From assembly GCF_000165485.1 (NCBI RefSeq), contig NC_014623.1, forward strand, positions 9,504,893-9,568,892: DNA of 64,000 bases. The letters run 5' to 3'. The DNA is from Stigmatella aurantiaca DW4/3-1 (GTDB lineage: Bacteria > Myxococcota > Myxococcia > Myxococcales > Myxococcaceae). The first letter of the stretch is position 1. Each line of letters begins with the position of its first letter. Shown piece after piece: positions 47,101 to 55,717 of the stretch. A program made the position numbers and the translations under genes. Below the pieces are notes generated by a model. That model was not told where the DNA came from, did no database searches, and saw only the letters and a program-made list of their open reading frames with translations.

Positions 47101-48898
47101 CCGCCTTGCGCAACACGAACTCCACCTCGCCGGACGTGGCCCCATAGGGCTTGCCCGACAGCGTGGTGGCCCGGATCGACAGCACCGCCTCGGCCCCCTT
47201 CTTCTCCAGCTTGGAGGAGAAGCTCGCCACGCCCAGCACCTCCACCTCCGAGAGGAAGAAGGGCACCGTGGCGTTGGCGAACGTCGCCTGGTCATCCCGC
47301 GCCCGCACCGTGAGCGAGTACTTGTAGGGCAGCCGCTCCTCGCCCGCCGCCAGCGGGGGCACCTCGATTTCAATCTGGGCCTCGCCCGCCGCGCTGAACT
47401 CGGCGGCGCTTGCCCACGGGTCTTCGCCCACCTCGCGCGCGGCCACCGAGGAGAACAGGCGCTCGGGCACGCTGAGCTTGCCCTCGGTGCTGGAGGCGGT
47501 GCCATACGTCACCGCGCTGCCCGCCCCGCCCTTGCCCGCGTCATCCACCCACGCGGGCGCGTCCACCAGCGTGCGGTAGAGGAACACCTCGTAGCGCGCC
47601 CCCGCGGGCACGCCACCCGCGTAGCGCCGCGCCTTCACCGTGGCCTTCAGCGCCGCGCCCGGGACGATGTTCTCCTGCTCCGGCGTCACCTCCAGATAGA
47701 AGGTGGGCTTCACGTAGTCCTGCACGCGCGCCTCGCCCTGGTGCGCATGGTCCTCCACCGAGGCCGTCACCCGCAGCACGCCCGTGCCCAGGTCGCCCGG
47801 TACCTGCATCTGCCCGTAGAAGCTGCCGAACTCATCCACCGCCGTGCGCGTGGCCACCTCGCGGCCCTCGGCGGAGACCAGCTTCACCGCCACCTCTTTC
47901 TTCCGGGGGGTGAGCAACCGCGCCAGGAAGGTGTCTGGCTGTCGGACCAGTCCGCGGAACTTCACCGTGTCGCCCGGCTTGTAGATGGGCCGGTCGCTGT
48001 AGATGAAGACATCCGGCGCCACCGCGAGCGCGGAGTAGAAGTCCGTGTCCACCAGCGCCGTGTCCCCGTCCACCGTGGCGGTGGCCAGCAGGCGCGGCTC
48101 GCTCACCGCGAGCGTCACCTCGCCCCGCTCATCCGTCTTGCCCGAGACGCCCTGGCCGGAGGGCAGGTACACCTGCACCTGCGCCCCCGGGCGCGGCTTC
48201 TGGTCCCGGCCCGCCACGCGCACCAGCACCTGCCCATCGGTCTGCTTGAGCTGCACGGTCAGGTCCGAGACGACGAGCACCACCTGGCCCTCCACCCGCC
48301 CCTGGACGAGCTGGAGGAGGTAGGTGCCCGCGGGCAGCGGCGCGAGCATGACCCGGCGCTCCTGGAAACCGCCGCCCGACCACGAGGAGAACCCGGGGAC
48401 GCTGAAGTCCGCGCCCGTGCCCCCCAGGTCCAGGTTGAGCCACTGGCTGCGCGCCACGGTGAAGCCCGCGGGCACGCCCACGAGCTTGTCCGGGCCCTCC
48501 ACCATCTGGTTGAGCGACGGCGCGGTGTCCTCGGCGCCCCGCTGGGGGAGCGCTGGGGAGACGGTGTCCCGGAACTCCGGGCTGAAGGAATAGAGCAAAT
48601 AGGTGCTGGGCAGGCGCACGGCATTGAGGCCGCGGCTGAGCGCTCGCCCGGGGTTCTTCAACACGGGCGGGACCTGGTACGCGCGGCGCAAGTCGCCCTG
48701 CGCGCGGATGAAGGCGTCCAAGGTGTCCGGCTTGAGCACCCGCAGCTCCACCGGCCCCTTGCTGGAGAACGCCACGTCCACCGCCACCGTCTCCTGGGTG
48801 CCATAGGCCCGCGGCACGGTGATGTAGAGCGGCTTGGCCGCCGCCACGCCCGCCACCGCCAACGCCGCCAGCACCGTCCAACGCATGGAGTTCCTCAT
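44186..48898 (-). CDS. Bacterial alpha-2-macroglobulin (YfaS type)
   Basis: 1570 aa periplasmic protease trap. After the signal (MRWTVLAALAVAGVAAA) come macroglobulin beta domains, with DVFIYSDRPIYKPGDTVKFRGLVR (given whole family hallmark in parts), an A2M domain with DRDTAFWQPNVVTDREGRATVRF-like segment, and the thioester domain with the reactive motif CLEQ (Cys1088 in YPYGCLEQ), followed by alpha-toroid repeats. Proteases that cut the bait region would be covalently trapped. There is no lipobox, unlike YfhM-type A2M. ATG overlaps the previous stop (ATGA) so translation is coupled to the YfaA-like gene. Bacterial A2Ms usually sit next to PBP1C; here a PBP-motif protein follows directly. Confidence 0.95.
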   Translation of the reverse strand: MRNSMRWTVLAALAVAGVAAAKPLYITVPRAYGTQETVAVDVAFSSKGPVELRVLKPDTLDAFIRAQGDLRRAYQVPPVLKNPGRALSRGLNAVRLPSTYLLYSFSPEFRDTVSPALPQRGAEDTAPSLNQMVEGPDKLVGVPAGFTVARSQWLNLDLGGTGADFSVPGFSSWSGGGFQERRVMLAPLPAGTYLLQLVQGRVEGQVVLVVSDLTVQLKQTDGQVLVRVAGRDQKPRPGAQVQVYLPSGQGVSGKTDERGEVTLAVSEPRLLATATVDGDTALVDTDFYSALAVAPDVFIYSDRPIYKPGDTVKFRGLVRQPDTFLARLLTPRKKEVAVKLVSAEGREVATRTAVDEFGSFYGQMQVPGDLGTGVLRVTASVEDHAHQGEARVQDYVKPTFYLEVTPEQENIVPGAALKATVKARRYAGGVPAGARYEVFLYRTLVDAPAWVDDAGKGGAGSAVTYGTASSTEGKLSVPERLFSSVAAREVGEDPWASAAEFSAAGEAQIEIEVPPLAAGEERLPYKYSLTVRARDDQATFANATVPFFLSEVEVLGVASFSSKLEKKGAEAVLSIRATTLSGKPYGATSGEVEFVLRKADGSEKSLGKHPFTTGADGVHRQKVPTAEVGTVLARVTVQDKRGKSWSGEESLLVIGGSDEPVTRVANLTLASLSGALSPGDSAQLVGLFPDGWGPGGRNEGPVWLTFTGAGLYGTQLLTQKGLTLQHAFSVEKRYGSAVYVSVAYPTATGRWEERTVAYRIVPAERTLTVKLEPRRAEAAPLTEQVIDVRVTDHEGNGLATQLSVGVVDKAVYAIQSEFRPKVLDFFYPPARNNVSNFYSAEFQGYGYGEALARKMAGLPDHAFASIKPPSRKPKDQDRDTAFWQPNVVTDREGRATVRFRLPSNQTLWVVTAVAADTSGRFGEGTAEFATRGGLNLYAALPQFLRAGDEALASVRLSSGQDAKGSQSLNVRLASAGVLQAKTQEQQVELPQGGEQVIALPLKANSAGSAELAVDVTGGKEPLRDRRALAVRPAVLEEPVKVSAWSGGELALPAAGSATLANVELVLQPSVVDAALSNVRELLTYPYGCLEQLVSTTVPNVALFQTLKKVDMLTRLDTDSQALLAEARSRSVQGTARILALAVKGGGFTWFAGYSEPSLPMTLIALDGLAYAVEAGLVDGNDARLTEAARWLEAQEDLPFEYDATRAYVLARMYGPRQAARVRALVERATAGDLYPLALAVLAAEKAEVMKEPALKARIDTLVTASNEGYVQLASMNPAAGAEHEAFFRYPLRRVGLTAVVAHAASFGALDVDKARRRLLEQLSQPDLSTFDRSTALLHSLWLIERDAKSFKKLAPPEVKGTQKVVSFVPRGMGLVATLEPGTRSVNVGAFEGVATLRATAQTPLPDVQPVQAGMSIERRYWVLRADGKVPLAAGEQVAQGEEVFVELLIDARGDNKSRSAYYVVEDAVPAGFVPLIEDKEFRGAPHALNLAPEALKRRVLTPERATFFFEEPAWWSDNPRSVGYVMRAQFAGSFTAPPATIEDMYVTSIRGRTKADVLAVKPSEKPRGDW

Positions 48899-50499
48899 GA
48901 ACCGAACCCTCCGGGAACCAATGAATCGCCCTTCACCGTGCCACGCAATCCCACGAACGGCAGCGTCTCGAGGTCGCGCCGGGCGGCTTCGATCTCCGGC
49001 GGCGCCGACTTCGGCACCGGCGCCTTGCGCCCCAGCCGCTGCTCCGACCAGTACCCATCCATCGCGAGCTGCCCCAGCAGCGGCCCGGTGTTCACCCCGA
49101 GCGTCATCGAGCCGGGCGCGCGCAGGCCCGCAACCACGGGGCCCGCGGCGTTGAGCAGGTTGGGGCTCTGGCCCTCACAGGCGTTCTGCAGGCGCTGGAG
49201 CACCTCCAACGAGGAGGACAGCACCCGGTGGCTGCACAGCGTGGAGTGGAACAACTTGTTGCCCCCATTGAAGATGCGCTCCAGCGCGGGCGCATCCTCG
49301 GTGCGCCCCCACAACAGGGCGAACTCGTGGTTCAGCGCCGCGTCTCCCCGGGGCGTCCACACCAGCGCCACCTGGCGCGTGAGCACCGCGCCCGCATCCT
49401 CCCCCTTCCAGTACGCCTGCACCTTCGAGGCCTCCAGTGTCTCGGGCAGCTTGAGCTGGAGCGCCAGCAGCACGGGGGTCTCCGCGGGGATGAGCTTCAG
49501 CAGCTCATCGGACAGCGGCGCCGTGTCCAGACGGACCTCGTCCGCGAGCGGTCCGGAGATGCCCCGGGCCACCAGCCGGGAGCCCTCGGCGGCGAAGTGC
49601 AGCCGCGTCTCCTGCTTCAGCCCCAGGGCGTGCGAGAGCAGCGCGAGTTCGCGTCCCAGGTGCTCGTGGTGGAAGCCCACCTCCAGGTCCACGCCCTTGG
49701 ACGCCTCCAGCTCGGGCACCTCCGCGCACAGGCCGCGCAGCACCATCGCGGGCTGGCGCGCCAGGACCAGCCGGTCCCCGGACCGGCCGGCATACAGGGA
49801 CTGCTCGGCCACGAGCCAGCGAGAGATCTGGAAGCCCCCCTCGGGGACCTTGATGGCCGAACTGGCACCAGCCGGGCACGCGCCCGCGGTGAAGCCTCCC
49901 CGGTGGGCCACCTGCTCCATGGCCTCGAAGGCCCCCACGGCGCCCGCGGGGGCGCCGGGGACGATGAAGGCGGGGGCGGTGGAATCCTCGGGGCCCACGA
50001 ACCACTGCACCCGGAAGGGCACGTCCAGGAGCTTGCCCGCCACCAGGTCAAACACTTCCTCCCGGAAGGAGGCCTTCAAATCCGCTCCCGTGGTGCCAAA
50101 GAAGGCGGCCCAGGAGCTGGCGAAGCCCTGGCCGAGCGGCTTCTTCATCTGCTCCTGGAGCCAGGTGTTGGCCAGGAGCACCTGGCGCACCCGGGCGGGC
50201 GCGTACACGTCCACCCAGACGGCGGGCGCGCCCTGCTCCGACACGTCCTCCAAGGGCGTGGGGGCGGGCGGCTCGGGCATGCCCTCCACCGTGGCCCCGG
50301 CGCTGGGGGGGCCCGAGGGCCGCGAGGGCGGCACCGCGAGGGGTGCCCCCCCCTGCGAGTCCGCGCCCCGGCGGCCGAGGATGAAGGCCCCCACCACCAG
50401 GGCGGTCACCACGATGGTGCCCACACCGATGAGGACCCACTTGAGGATGCCCGGCTTCGGCGGCGGCGCGCCGGGAGGCGGGGGAGAGACAGCGGTCAT
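48895..50499 (-). CDS. DUF2138/YfaA-like protein
   Basis: 534 aa. An N-terminal Pro-rich cytoplasmic stretch (MTAVSPPPPGAPPPKPGI), one membrane anchor (WVLIGVGTIVVTALVVGAFIL) and a large periplasmic domain. I know this family only by its association with YfaS/T/P/Q; no enzyme motif is visible. The start at 50499 overlaps the previous stop in ATGA, and the stop overlaps the A2M start in the same way. The annotated frame extends upstream to 50562 but lies inside the previous gene. A role as scaffold or substrate-presentation partner of the macroglobulin is inference. Confidence 0.82.
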   Translation of the reverse strand: MTAVSPPPPGAPPPKPGILKWVLIGVGTIVVTALVVGAFILGRRGADSQGGAPLAVPPSRPSGPPSAGATVEGMPEPPAPTPLEDVSEQGAPAVWVDVYAPARVRQVLLANTWLQEQMKKPLGQGFASSWAAFFGTTGADLKASFREEVFDLVAGKLLDVPFRVQWFVGPEDSTAPAFIVPGAPAGAVGAFEAMEQVAHRGGFTAGACPAGASSAIKVPEGGFQISRWLVAEQSLYAGRSGDRLVLARQPAMVLRGLCAEVPELEASKGVDLEVGFHHEHLGRELALLSHALGLKQETRLHFAAEGSRLVARGISGPLADEVRLDTAPLSDELLKLIPAETPVLLALQLKLPETLEASKVQAYWKGEDAGAVLTRQVALVWTPRGDAALNHEFALLWGRTEDAPALERIFNGGNKLFHSTLCSHRVLSSSLEVLQRLQNACEGQSPNLLNAAGPVVAGLRAPGSMTLGVNTGPLLGQLAMDGYWSEQRLGRKAPVPKSAPPEIEAARRDLETLPFVGLRGTVKGDSLVPGGFGS

Positions 50500-51113
50500 G
50501 GCATCCACTCCTTGAAGCGGAAGAAGCCGAGGAAGGCAGTGTTCTGGGGCACGGGGCGCCACTCGATGGGCGCCTCCGTGGCGAGCGTGTGCAGCACGCC
50601 GGTGCGCACGGCGGCGCCCTTCTCGCCCGGGTGATAGACCACACGGGCGGGCGCGTGCGCCTTGTCCTCCGGGCGCACCACCAGCATGAGGTGGAAGACG
50701 GGACCCGCCTCCTGCTCCTGGCGGAAGGCGACCAGGTCCCCCGTGCGCAGCGCCTCGAAGGCGGCCTCATCGCGGCCCAGGGGCAGAAAGTTGCGCGTCA
50801 GCAGCGTCTCCGCGTCCGCGAACTCCGAGGGCTGGCCGCGGACATCGCTCCACAGCGGCCGGGCGAGCCGCTCGGGATAGAAGCGCCGGTGCGCGGCGCG
50901 GTAGGCAAAGCGCACCAGGCCCGCGCAGTCGCGCTGGTCCGGGTGCCACGCGGGATCCTCCTGCTGGAGTTGCGCGAGCGCCACCTGGGCCAGCTCACGC
51001 CGCAGGAGCACGTCCCGGGCCTCGCGCGGGCCGGACACGGCGGGCGCACCCGGAGCGGTGGGAGCCTGGGGCCCAGCGCCCGCGAGCACGAGGATGAGGG
51101 ACAGGACACGCAT
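50496..51113 (-). CDS. DUF1175/YfaT-like secreted protein, NlpC/P60-type fold
   Basis: 205 aa. A short signal sequence (MRVLSLILVLAGAGPQ) then a single domain with the NlpC/P60 Cys motif QRDCAGLVRFAYR (about 60-72), GDLVAF and the His in VFHLMLVV. These would be the catalytic Cys and His of a peptidase or amidase acting on peptidoglycan peptides, if active; in YfaT proteins activity is not established. Coupled by ATGA overlap to the YfaA-like gene and 21 bases downstream of the YfaP-like gene. Confidence 0.82.
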   Translation of the reverse strand: MRVLSLILVLAGAGPQAPTAPGAPAVSGPREARDVLLRRELAQVALAQLQQEDPAWHPDQRDCAGLVRFAYRAAHRRFYPERLARPLWSDVRGQPSEFADAETLLTRNFLPLGRDEAAFEALRTGDLVAFRQEQEAGPVFHLMLVVRPEDKAHAPARVVYHPGEKGAAVRTGVLHTLATEAPIEWRPVPQNTAFLGFFRFKEWMP

Positions 51114-51134
51114 GGAGCGGAGGCCAGAAGGGGC

Positions 51135-52064
51135 TCAGTCCCCGCCCTCGTACTCCCCGCCCTCGTCCCCGCCGCCCTCGCCCCCGGTGCTGATCGCCTG
51201 GGCGGTCTCCTCCAGGTTCTTGGGCCAGGAGGGGTGCGCGGGCTTCGGGTCCTGCGAGGGCACGTACACCTCCGCCTGGTTGTCCCCGAGGATGTTGATC
51301 CACGCCAGCACGCGGGTGGTGCCCGGGGTGGCCAGGGGGATGCGCACCATGCGGCGCACCTCGCCGGGCGTGCCCTCGAAGAGGGCCAGGTTGAGCGTGG
51401 CCACCGTGTGGGCCTTGTCGCCGCTGGGCCAGTAGTTGGTGGCCACCAGGTAAACGCCCTTGGGCGGCGCCCGGTGGATATAAAGGTAGGGGCCGTAGGC
51501 GGGCTGGTCGAAGTCCCCGCCCTGCTCGTTGAGGAAGAACGTGCCGCCGCTGGGGCTGGCGGTGTCCGCCCAGTACACGTGCGCCATCTTGGTGCCGTCG
51601 AGCCGCGGGCCCGTGTCCGGCGCGGAGGAGACGCTCTCCTTCGTGGGCTCGTAGACGTGAAGGTCCGTGTACACCCCTTCCGTGTCGCTGGTGAGGATGA
51701 CCTTCAAGGGCACGGGGGGAATCTGCGCGTAGGCCGTCACCTGGGCGCGCTCGGTGCCCGCCTTGTTCGTGGCCATCACGGTGACGATGTTCTTGCCGCT
51801 GGCGGCGGGGAACTTGCGGCTGAAGCGCCCACCGTAGGTGCGCATCAGGTAGCGGTCTCCGTTGATGGAGACGACCACCGGATCCACGGTGGTGTCACTG
51901 ATGGACCCCTCCACGAGCATCATCCGGTCCACCGTCCAGCCGCCCGTGGGCGCGGTGAGGGTGACCTTGGCGGGCTGGGTGCCCTTGCCGATGGGAACCC
52001 CTTGCTGGCGCGGATGTGCCGGGGGCGTCTGGGTCAGAAGGAGGGCCAGGAAGGCAGTCAGCAT
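51135..52064 (-). CDS. DUF2135/YfaP-like secreted protein
   Basis: 309 aa, first gene of the operon. A signal-like N-terminus (MLTAFLALLLTQTPPA) precedes an Ig-like bridging domain (about 35-125, KVTLTAPTGGW, YGGRFSRKF) and the DUF2135 beta-sandwich (about 130-265) with LTSDTEGVYTDLHVYEP, AHVYWADTASPSGGTF and VYLVATNYWPSG. It ends in an acidic Gly/Glu/Asp tail (GGEGGGDEGGEYEGGD). The role is unknown; its presence with A2M, DUF1175, DUF2138 and DUF2300 partners identifies the yfa locus. It begins 49 bases beyond the stop of the upstream kinase gene on the same strand. Confidence 0.85.
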   Translation of the reverse strand: MLTAFLALLLTQTPPAHPRQQGVPIGKGTQPAKVTLTAPTGGWTVDRMMLVEGSISDTTVDPVVVSINGDRYLMRTYGGRFSRKFPAASGKNIVTVMATNKAGTERAQVTAYAQIPPVPLKVILTSDTEGVYTDLHVYEPTKESVSSAPDTGPRLDGTKMAHVYWADTASPSGGTFFLNEQGGDFDQPAYGPYLYIHRAPPKGVYLVATNYWPSGDKAHTVATLNLALFEGTPGEVRRMVRIPLATPGTTRVLAWINILGDNQAEVYVPSQDPKPAHPSWPKNLEETAQAISTGGEGGGDEGGEYEGGD

Positions 52065-52112
52065 GGGAGAGCCGTCTGGGGGCGCAATGGGTCCCCCGAA
52101 GCATTGACGGGG

Positions 52113-54881
52113 TCACAGCGTGCGGCAGTGGGGGCCTGATTTCAAGCCGCCCTCGCACGCGGAGGTGCTGGGGGGGTCTTCCCGCTCCAGGGGGAGGCTG
52201 AAACAGAACGTCGAACCCTCTCCCGGGACGCTCTCCAGCCAGATGTGGCCGCCATGGGCCTCGATGATTTGCCAGCTCAGGTGCAGGCCCATGCCCACGA
52301 CGCCCACATACCCGGGCGCCCCAGAGGGAAGCGGCTCATAGAGGGGCTCGAAGACGTGGGGCTGGCGATCGGGGGGAATGCCGGGCCCATGGTCGCTCAC
52401 GGACACCAAGGCCCGGTTGCCCTCGCACGAGAGCCGGACCTCGATGGGCCCCGAGGGGGGGGAGTAGCGGATGGCGTTCTCCAGCAGGTGCGCCACCACC
52501 TCCCCCATGCGCTGATGGTCCGCGTCGACGATGGTGGGCTCGCCAGTCTCCAGGTAGATGGGGTTCTCCGTCGTCCGCGAGAGGCTCTTGACCCGCTCCG
52601 TGACGAGGGCCTTCAGGTCGAGCCGGTCCCGCTCCAGCTTCGGAAGCCCGGGCGCCATCCAGACGGCGGTGAACAGGTGCTCCACCAGGCGGGCCAGCCG
52701 CCGGGTGCTGCGGGCAATCGCCGCGAGCCCCTTCTGCTGCCGCATGGAGCCCTCCTCCATGCGCGAGAGGATGTCCGCCCAGGTCTGGATGGTGGTGACG
52801 GGGGTGCGCAGCTCATGGGCCGCCGCCGTCATGAACTCCTCGCGCAGCCGCAGCGCCTCGCGCACCTCCTGGAACAGGCGCGCCTTCTCGATGGCCACGG
52901 CGAACAGTTGGCCCACGGTGGTGTGGAACTCCAGCTCGCGCGAGGAGAACGTGCGCGGGGTGTTGGTGAAGCAGGTCATCACCCCCACCAGGTGGCCCCG
53001 GGAGTGCAAGGGAACCGACACCAGGCTGCGGAAGCCTTCTCCCGTGGCCATCGAATGGCTGAGCGACGGCGGATCCTTCTCCACCAGGATGTCTTCAATC
53101 ACCTGGAGCTTCTCTTCCCGGGCGGCCTGGGCCGTGAGGCTGGGCGCCTCGAAGGACAGCTCCCGGCAGCGCTCGCGGACCGCCTTCGACAATCCGTGGG
53201 AGACCAGCAGGGTGAGCTGCCGTTGCCCGGGCCGGACCAGCCACAGGCCGACCGCATCCGTGCCGAGCGCGTGGAGGCTCTGCTCGCTCGCCACGTGGGC
53301 GATGCGCTCGAGTTCCACCTCCCGGACCAGGGCCTGGCCAATGCGGGCCAGGGCGCGCTCCCGGTCGAGCAGCCGGCTCCGCTCCTCTTCGTCCTTCTTG
53401 CGCCCGGTGATGTCGTGGATGACGGTCTCCCCGAGGATGATCTTCCCCGAGGCATCCTTCACGGGGGCGCCGTTGACGCTGAGCAGGCGCTCCTCGCCCG
53501 AAAGGTCCACCATGCGCATCTCCACATCCGTGAAGGTCTCCCCGCTCAACGCCCGATAGAGGGGCAGTTCCGCGAGCGTCATGGGGTGCCCATCGGAGCG
53601 CCGGAGGTGGTAGCGCCGCAGGTACTCGGTCAGCGGCAGGTCCAGTGAGGAGTCGCCCTCGATGCCGAGCAGCCGCAGCCCCGCGAGGTTGGCATCACAC
53701 AGAACCCCCCCGGGGCTGGCCAGGAAGATGGCATCGGGCACGCTGGCGATGATGGCCCGGAGCTGGCTGGCATGGTGCTCGGCCTCCGCCCGCAGCGCGT
53801 CCACCTCCCGCTGGCGCTGGGCCATCTGCTCGGCCATCTGATTGAACGCCATCCCGAGATCCTCTAGCTCGTCCCCCGTCCGGATGCGGACGCGCTGCTC
53901 CAGCGCCCCCTTGCCCAGGGCATGGGCCAGGATCTGCAACCGCCGCACCGGCCGGGAATGGAGGCGGGACAGCCCCACGGCGATGCAACCACTGAGCAAC
54001 AGGATGCCCCCGAACGCCAACAGCTTCGTGCGCAGCCCCGCGTAGAGGGATGCCAGCGCGCTGTCCCGGGAGGACGCCACGCCCACCACCCAAGGGTGCC
54101 GGGGCGTGGACACGAACGCGCCCAGCGAGAGCTCCTGGGTGAGGGGATGAACGAACCGGTCGAGGCTCACCGGGACCCCCGCGAGCACCTCCTGAAGTGG
54201 CTTCCAAGAGGCGAAGGCGAGGCTCTGCTCGGTCGAGAGGTGGGGGTAGCCAGTGTGAAAGGCCAGCCGTCCCCGGGAGTCCATCAACATGATGTCCTGG
54301 CCGGACTGGAGCCACGCCGTCTGGTAGCGCTGGGCCATCTGCTCCGTCTGCATCACGACGTTGACCACCCCGATGGCCTGGCCGTGCGCGTCGCGGATGG
54401 GCACGGAGACAATCATGCCGGCGCTCAAGGGCCTGCGAAGCAGGAGCACCTCGGAGACGACGGGGGCGTTGGTGGCCATCACCTGCTGGAAATACGGGCG
54501 ATCATCAATCCGAAGCCTGGGCTCGGAGGGAACATCGAGATCCCCCCACCCCCGGTTGAGGCCGCTGGCGTCATAGACGCCGATGGCGTCGTACCGGGGA
54601 AGGTGCCGGGCAAGCCGTTGCAAGTGCCCATCCAACACGGGCGTGTCCAGGGTGCGCACGAGGGGATCATTGGCGAGGGCCCAGCCAAGCTCGACGGCCG
54701 CATCCAGGGAGTCCGCCACCTGCACGGCCACGGCCTGAGCAGTCAGCCCCTGCGCATTCAGCAGGGCTTGCTGGGTACGCCGCAGGTTCAGAACGAAATC
54801 CGCGCACAACAGCACCAACACCGGCAACAAGACGGCGGCGAAGGCAAGCAAGAGCTTTCGGTGGATGGGCAGGCGAGGCAT
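52113..54881 (-). CDS. Membrane sensor histidine kinase, dCACHE-HAMP-PAS-GAF-HisKA-HATPase
   Basis: 922 aa. TM1 (about 8-32), double-CACHE extracytoplasmic domain (about 35-280; DDRPYFQQVMATNAPVVSEV), TM2 (about 283-305), HAMP (about 307-365), PAS (about 375-490), GAF (about 515-660), HisKA with His689 in TAAAHELRTPVTTI, and ATPase with N box LLENAIRYSPP, G1 DHGPGI and a modified G2 VVGMGLHLSW. It likely senses a small metabolite outside the cell. It precedes the yfa operon by 48 bases on the same strand and could be cotranscribed with it. Start: ATG 54881 is placed by the membrane segment; no strong ribosome site is visible. Confidence 0.9.
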   Translation of the reverse strand: MPRLPIHRKLLLAFAAVLLPVLVLLCADFVLNLRRTQQALLNAQGLTAQAVAVQVADSLDAAVELGWALANDPLVRTLDTPVLDGHLQRLARHLPRYDAIGVYDASGLNRGWGDLDVPSEPRLRIDDRPYFQQVMATNAPVVSEVLLLRRPLSAGMIVSVPIRDAHGQAIGVVNVVMQTEQMAQRYQTAWLQSGQDIMLMDSRGRLAFHTGYPHLSTEQSLAFASWKPLQEVLAGVPVSLDRFVHPLTQELSLGAFVSTPRHPWVVGVASSRDSALASLYAGLRTKLLAFGGILLLSGCIAVGLSRLHSRPVRRLQILAHALGKGALEQRVRIRTGDELEDLGMAFNQMAEQMAQRQREVDALRAEAEHHASQLRAIIASVPDAIFLASPGGVLCDANLAGLRLLGIEGDSSLDLPLTEYLRRYHLRRSDGHPMTLAELPLYRALSGETFTDVEMRMVDLSGEERLLSVNGAPVKDASGKIILGETVIHDITGRKKDEEERSRLLDRERALARIGQALVREVELERIAHVASEQSLHALGTDAVGLWLVRPGQRQLTLLVSHGLSKAVRERCRELSFEAPSLTAQAAREEKLQVIEDILVEKDPPSLSHSMATGEGFRSLVSVPLHSRGHLVGVMTCFTNTPRTFSSRELEFHTTVGQLFAVAIEKARLFQEVREALRLREEFMTAAAHELRTPVTTIQTWADILSRMEEGSMRQQKGLAAIARSTRRLARLVEHLFTAVWMAPGLPKLERDRLDLKALVTERVKSLSRTTENPIYLETGEPTIVDADHQRMGEVVAHLLENAIRYSPPSGPIEVRLSCEGNRALVSVSDHGPGIPPDRQPHVFEPLYEPLPSGAPGYVGVVGMGLHLSWQIIEAHGGHIWLESVPGEGSTFCFSLPLEREDPPSTSACEGGLKSGPHCRTL

Positions 54882-55011
54882 GGCCGTGCTGACAGTGTGA
54901 ACATCCTCCTCAAAAGGGCGTGTTCCACGCCTCCGGCCTGGCCCTCCCTGGCAGGGTATGCCGGTAGCCAGGCGTTCGAGGCCCCCTTGTGCCTGCCCGG
55001 GGCCGCCCGTG

Positions 55012-55554
55012 CTACTTCTCCGGACGCAGCGGCTCGAATACCCGGAGCGTCCAGAGCGAGCCTGTGTCGAAGCCCGTGAGCCCCTGGGGGTTGAAGAGGC
55101 TCGCACTCGTCGCGAATCCCCCCACGTAGGCCGCGGGGAACTCCGTCAGCCGCAGGGCGCAGTGGGCGAACACGACCCCCGGGCGCGGCACCGTGTTGCT
55201 CACCATGGTGCACCGCCCAAGCGCGGTGAAGAGCCCTTCGGGCAACTCAAAGCGCACGTAGAACTCCGCCTGGGAGCCCTCGGCGAAGGTGCGGTCCTCG
55301 ATGCGCACGCACGCCAGCGCCGTCCCCACCCGTGCTGGGCCCTCGTGGGCCAGCCGGACCGTGTCCGCGTCCGTCCGCGCCACATACAGGCTCGCCGGCA
55401 GCCGCACGTTCACCGGGAACGGCGCGCTGTCGCAACCCTTCACATCCACGGCCTGAGGATCTTCTCGCGAACGGAATTGATACACCACTTCTCCAGCGAG
55501 CATGGGAGCGGGCAGGGCCAATACCATCGGGACGAGACACTGAACCCAGCGCAT
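55012..55554 (-). CDS. Secreted protein of unknown function
   Basis: 180 aa, family not recognised. Signal peptide MRWVQCLVPMVLALPAPMLAG, mature start near EVVYQF. The mature domain is beta-rich, with four cysteines (GCDSAPF, ACVRIED, GRCTMVS, AHCALRL) that can make two disulfides. AAGGAG lies seven bases before ATG 55554. It is upstream of the dCACHE kinase on the same strand, about 130 bases apart; perhaps a periplasmic partner, by position only. Confidence 0.7.
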   Translation of the reverse strand: MRWVQCLVPMVLALPAPMLAGEVVYQFRSREDPQAVDVKGCDSAPFPVNVRLPASLYVARTDADTVRLAHEGPARVGTALACVRIEDRTFAEGSQAEFYVRFELPEGLFTALGRCTMVSNTVPRPGVVFAHCALRLTEFPAAYVGGFATSASLFNPQGLTGFDTGSLWTLRVFEPLRPEK

Positions 55555-55717
55555 GGCGGCACTCCTTGACGGCTCACACTTGAAATACAACACGGGGGCC
55601 GTGGACCGGTATCCGTCGGGAGAGCTGCTGCTGCCCCCCAGTTCCTTGACCGCGGAGCCCCTCTGGAAGGACTGGAGCCTGCGGGGCGAGGTGGAAGTGG
55701 GCGCCTTCCAAGGCTAA
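55553..55717 (+). pseudogene. Possible gene remnant or small ORF
   Basis: A 54-codon frame (LKYNTGAVDRYPSGELLLPPSS, then WKDWSLRGEVEVGAF) opposite and upstream of the secreted-protein gene. Codon bias looks like coding DNA and it reads like the C-terminal end of a larger protein. No family recognised. Confidence 0.2.

Noticed and set aside
43925-50515. 2196-codon open frame on the plus strand
   Set aside because: It lies opposite the DUF2300, A2M and DUF2138 genes and translates to His/Arg-rich low-complexity sequence, the usual antisense shadow of high-GC coding DNA.
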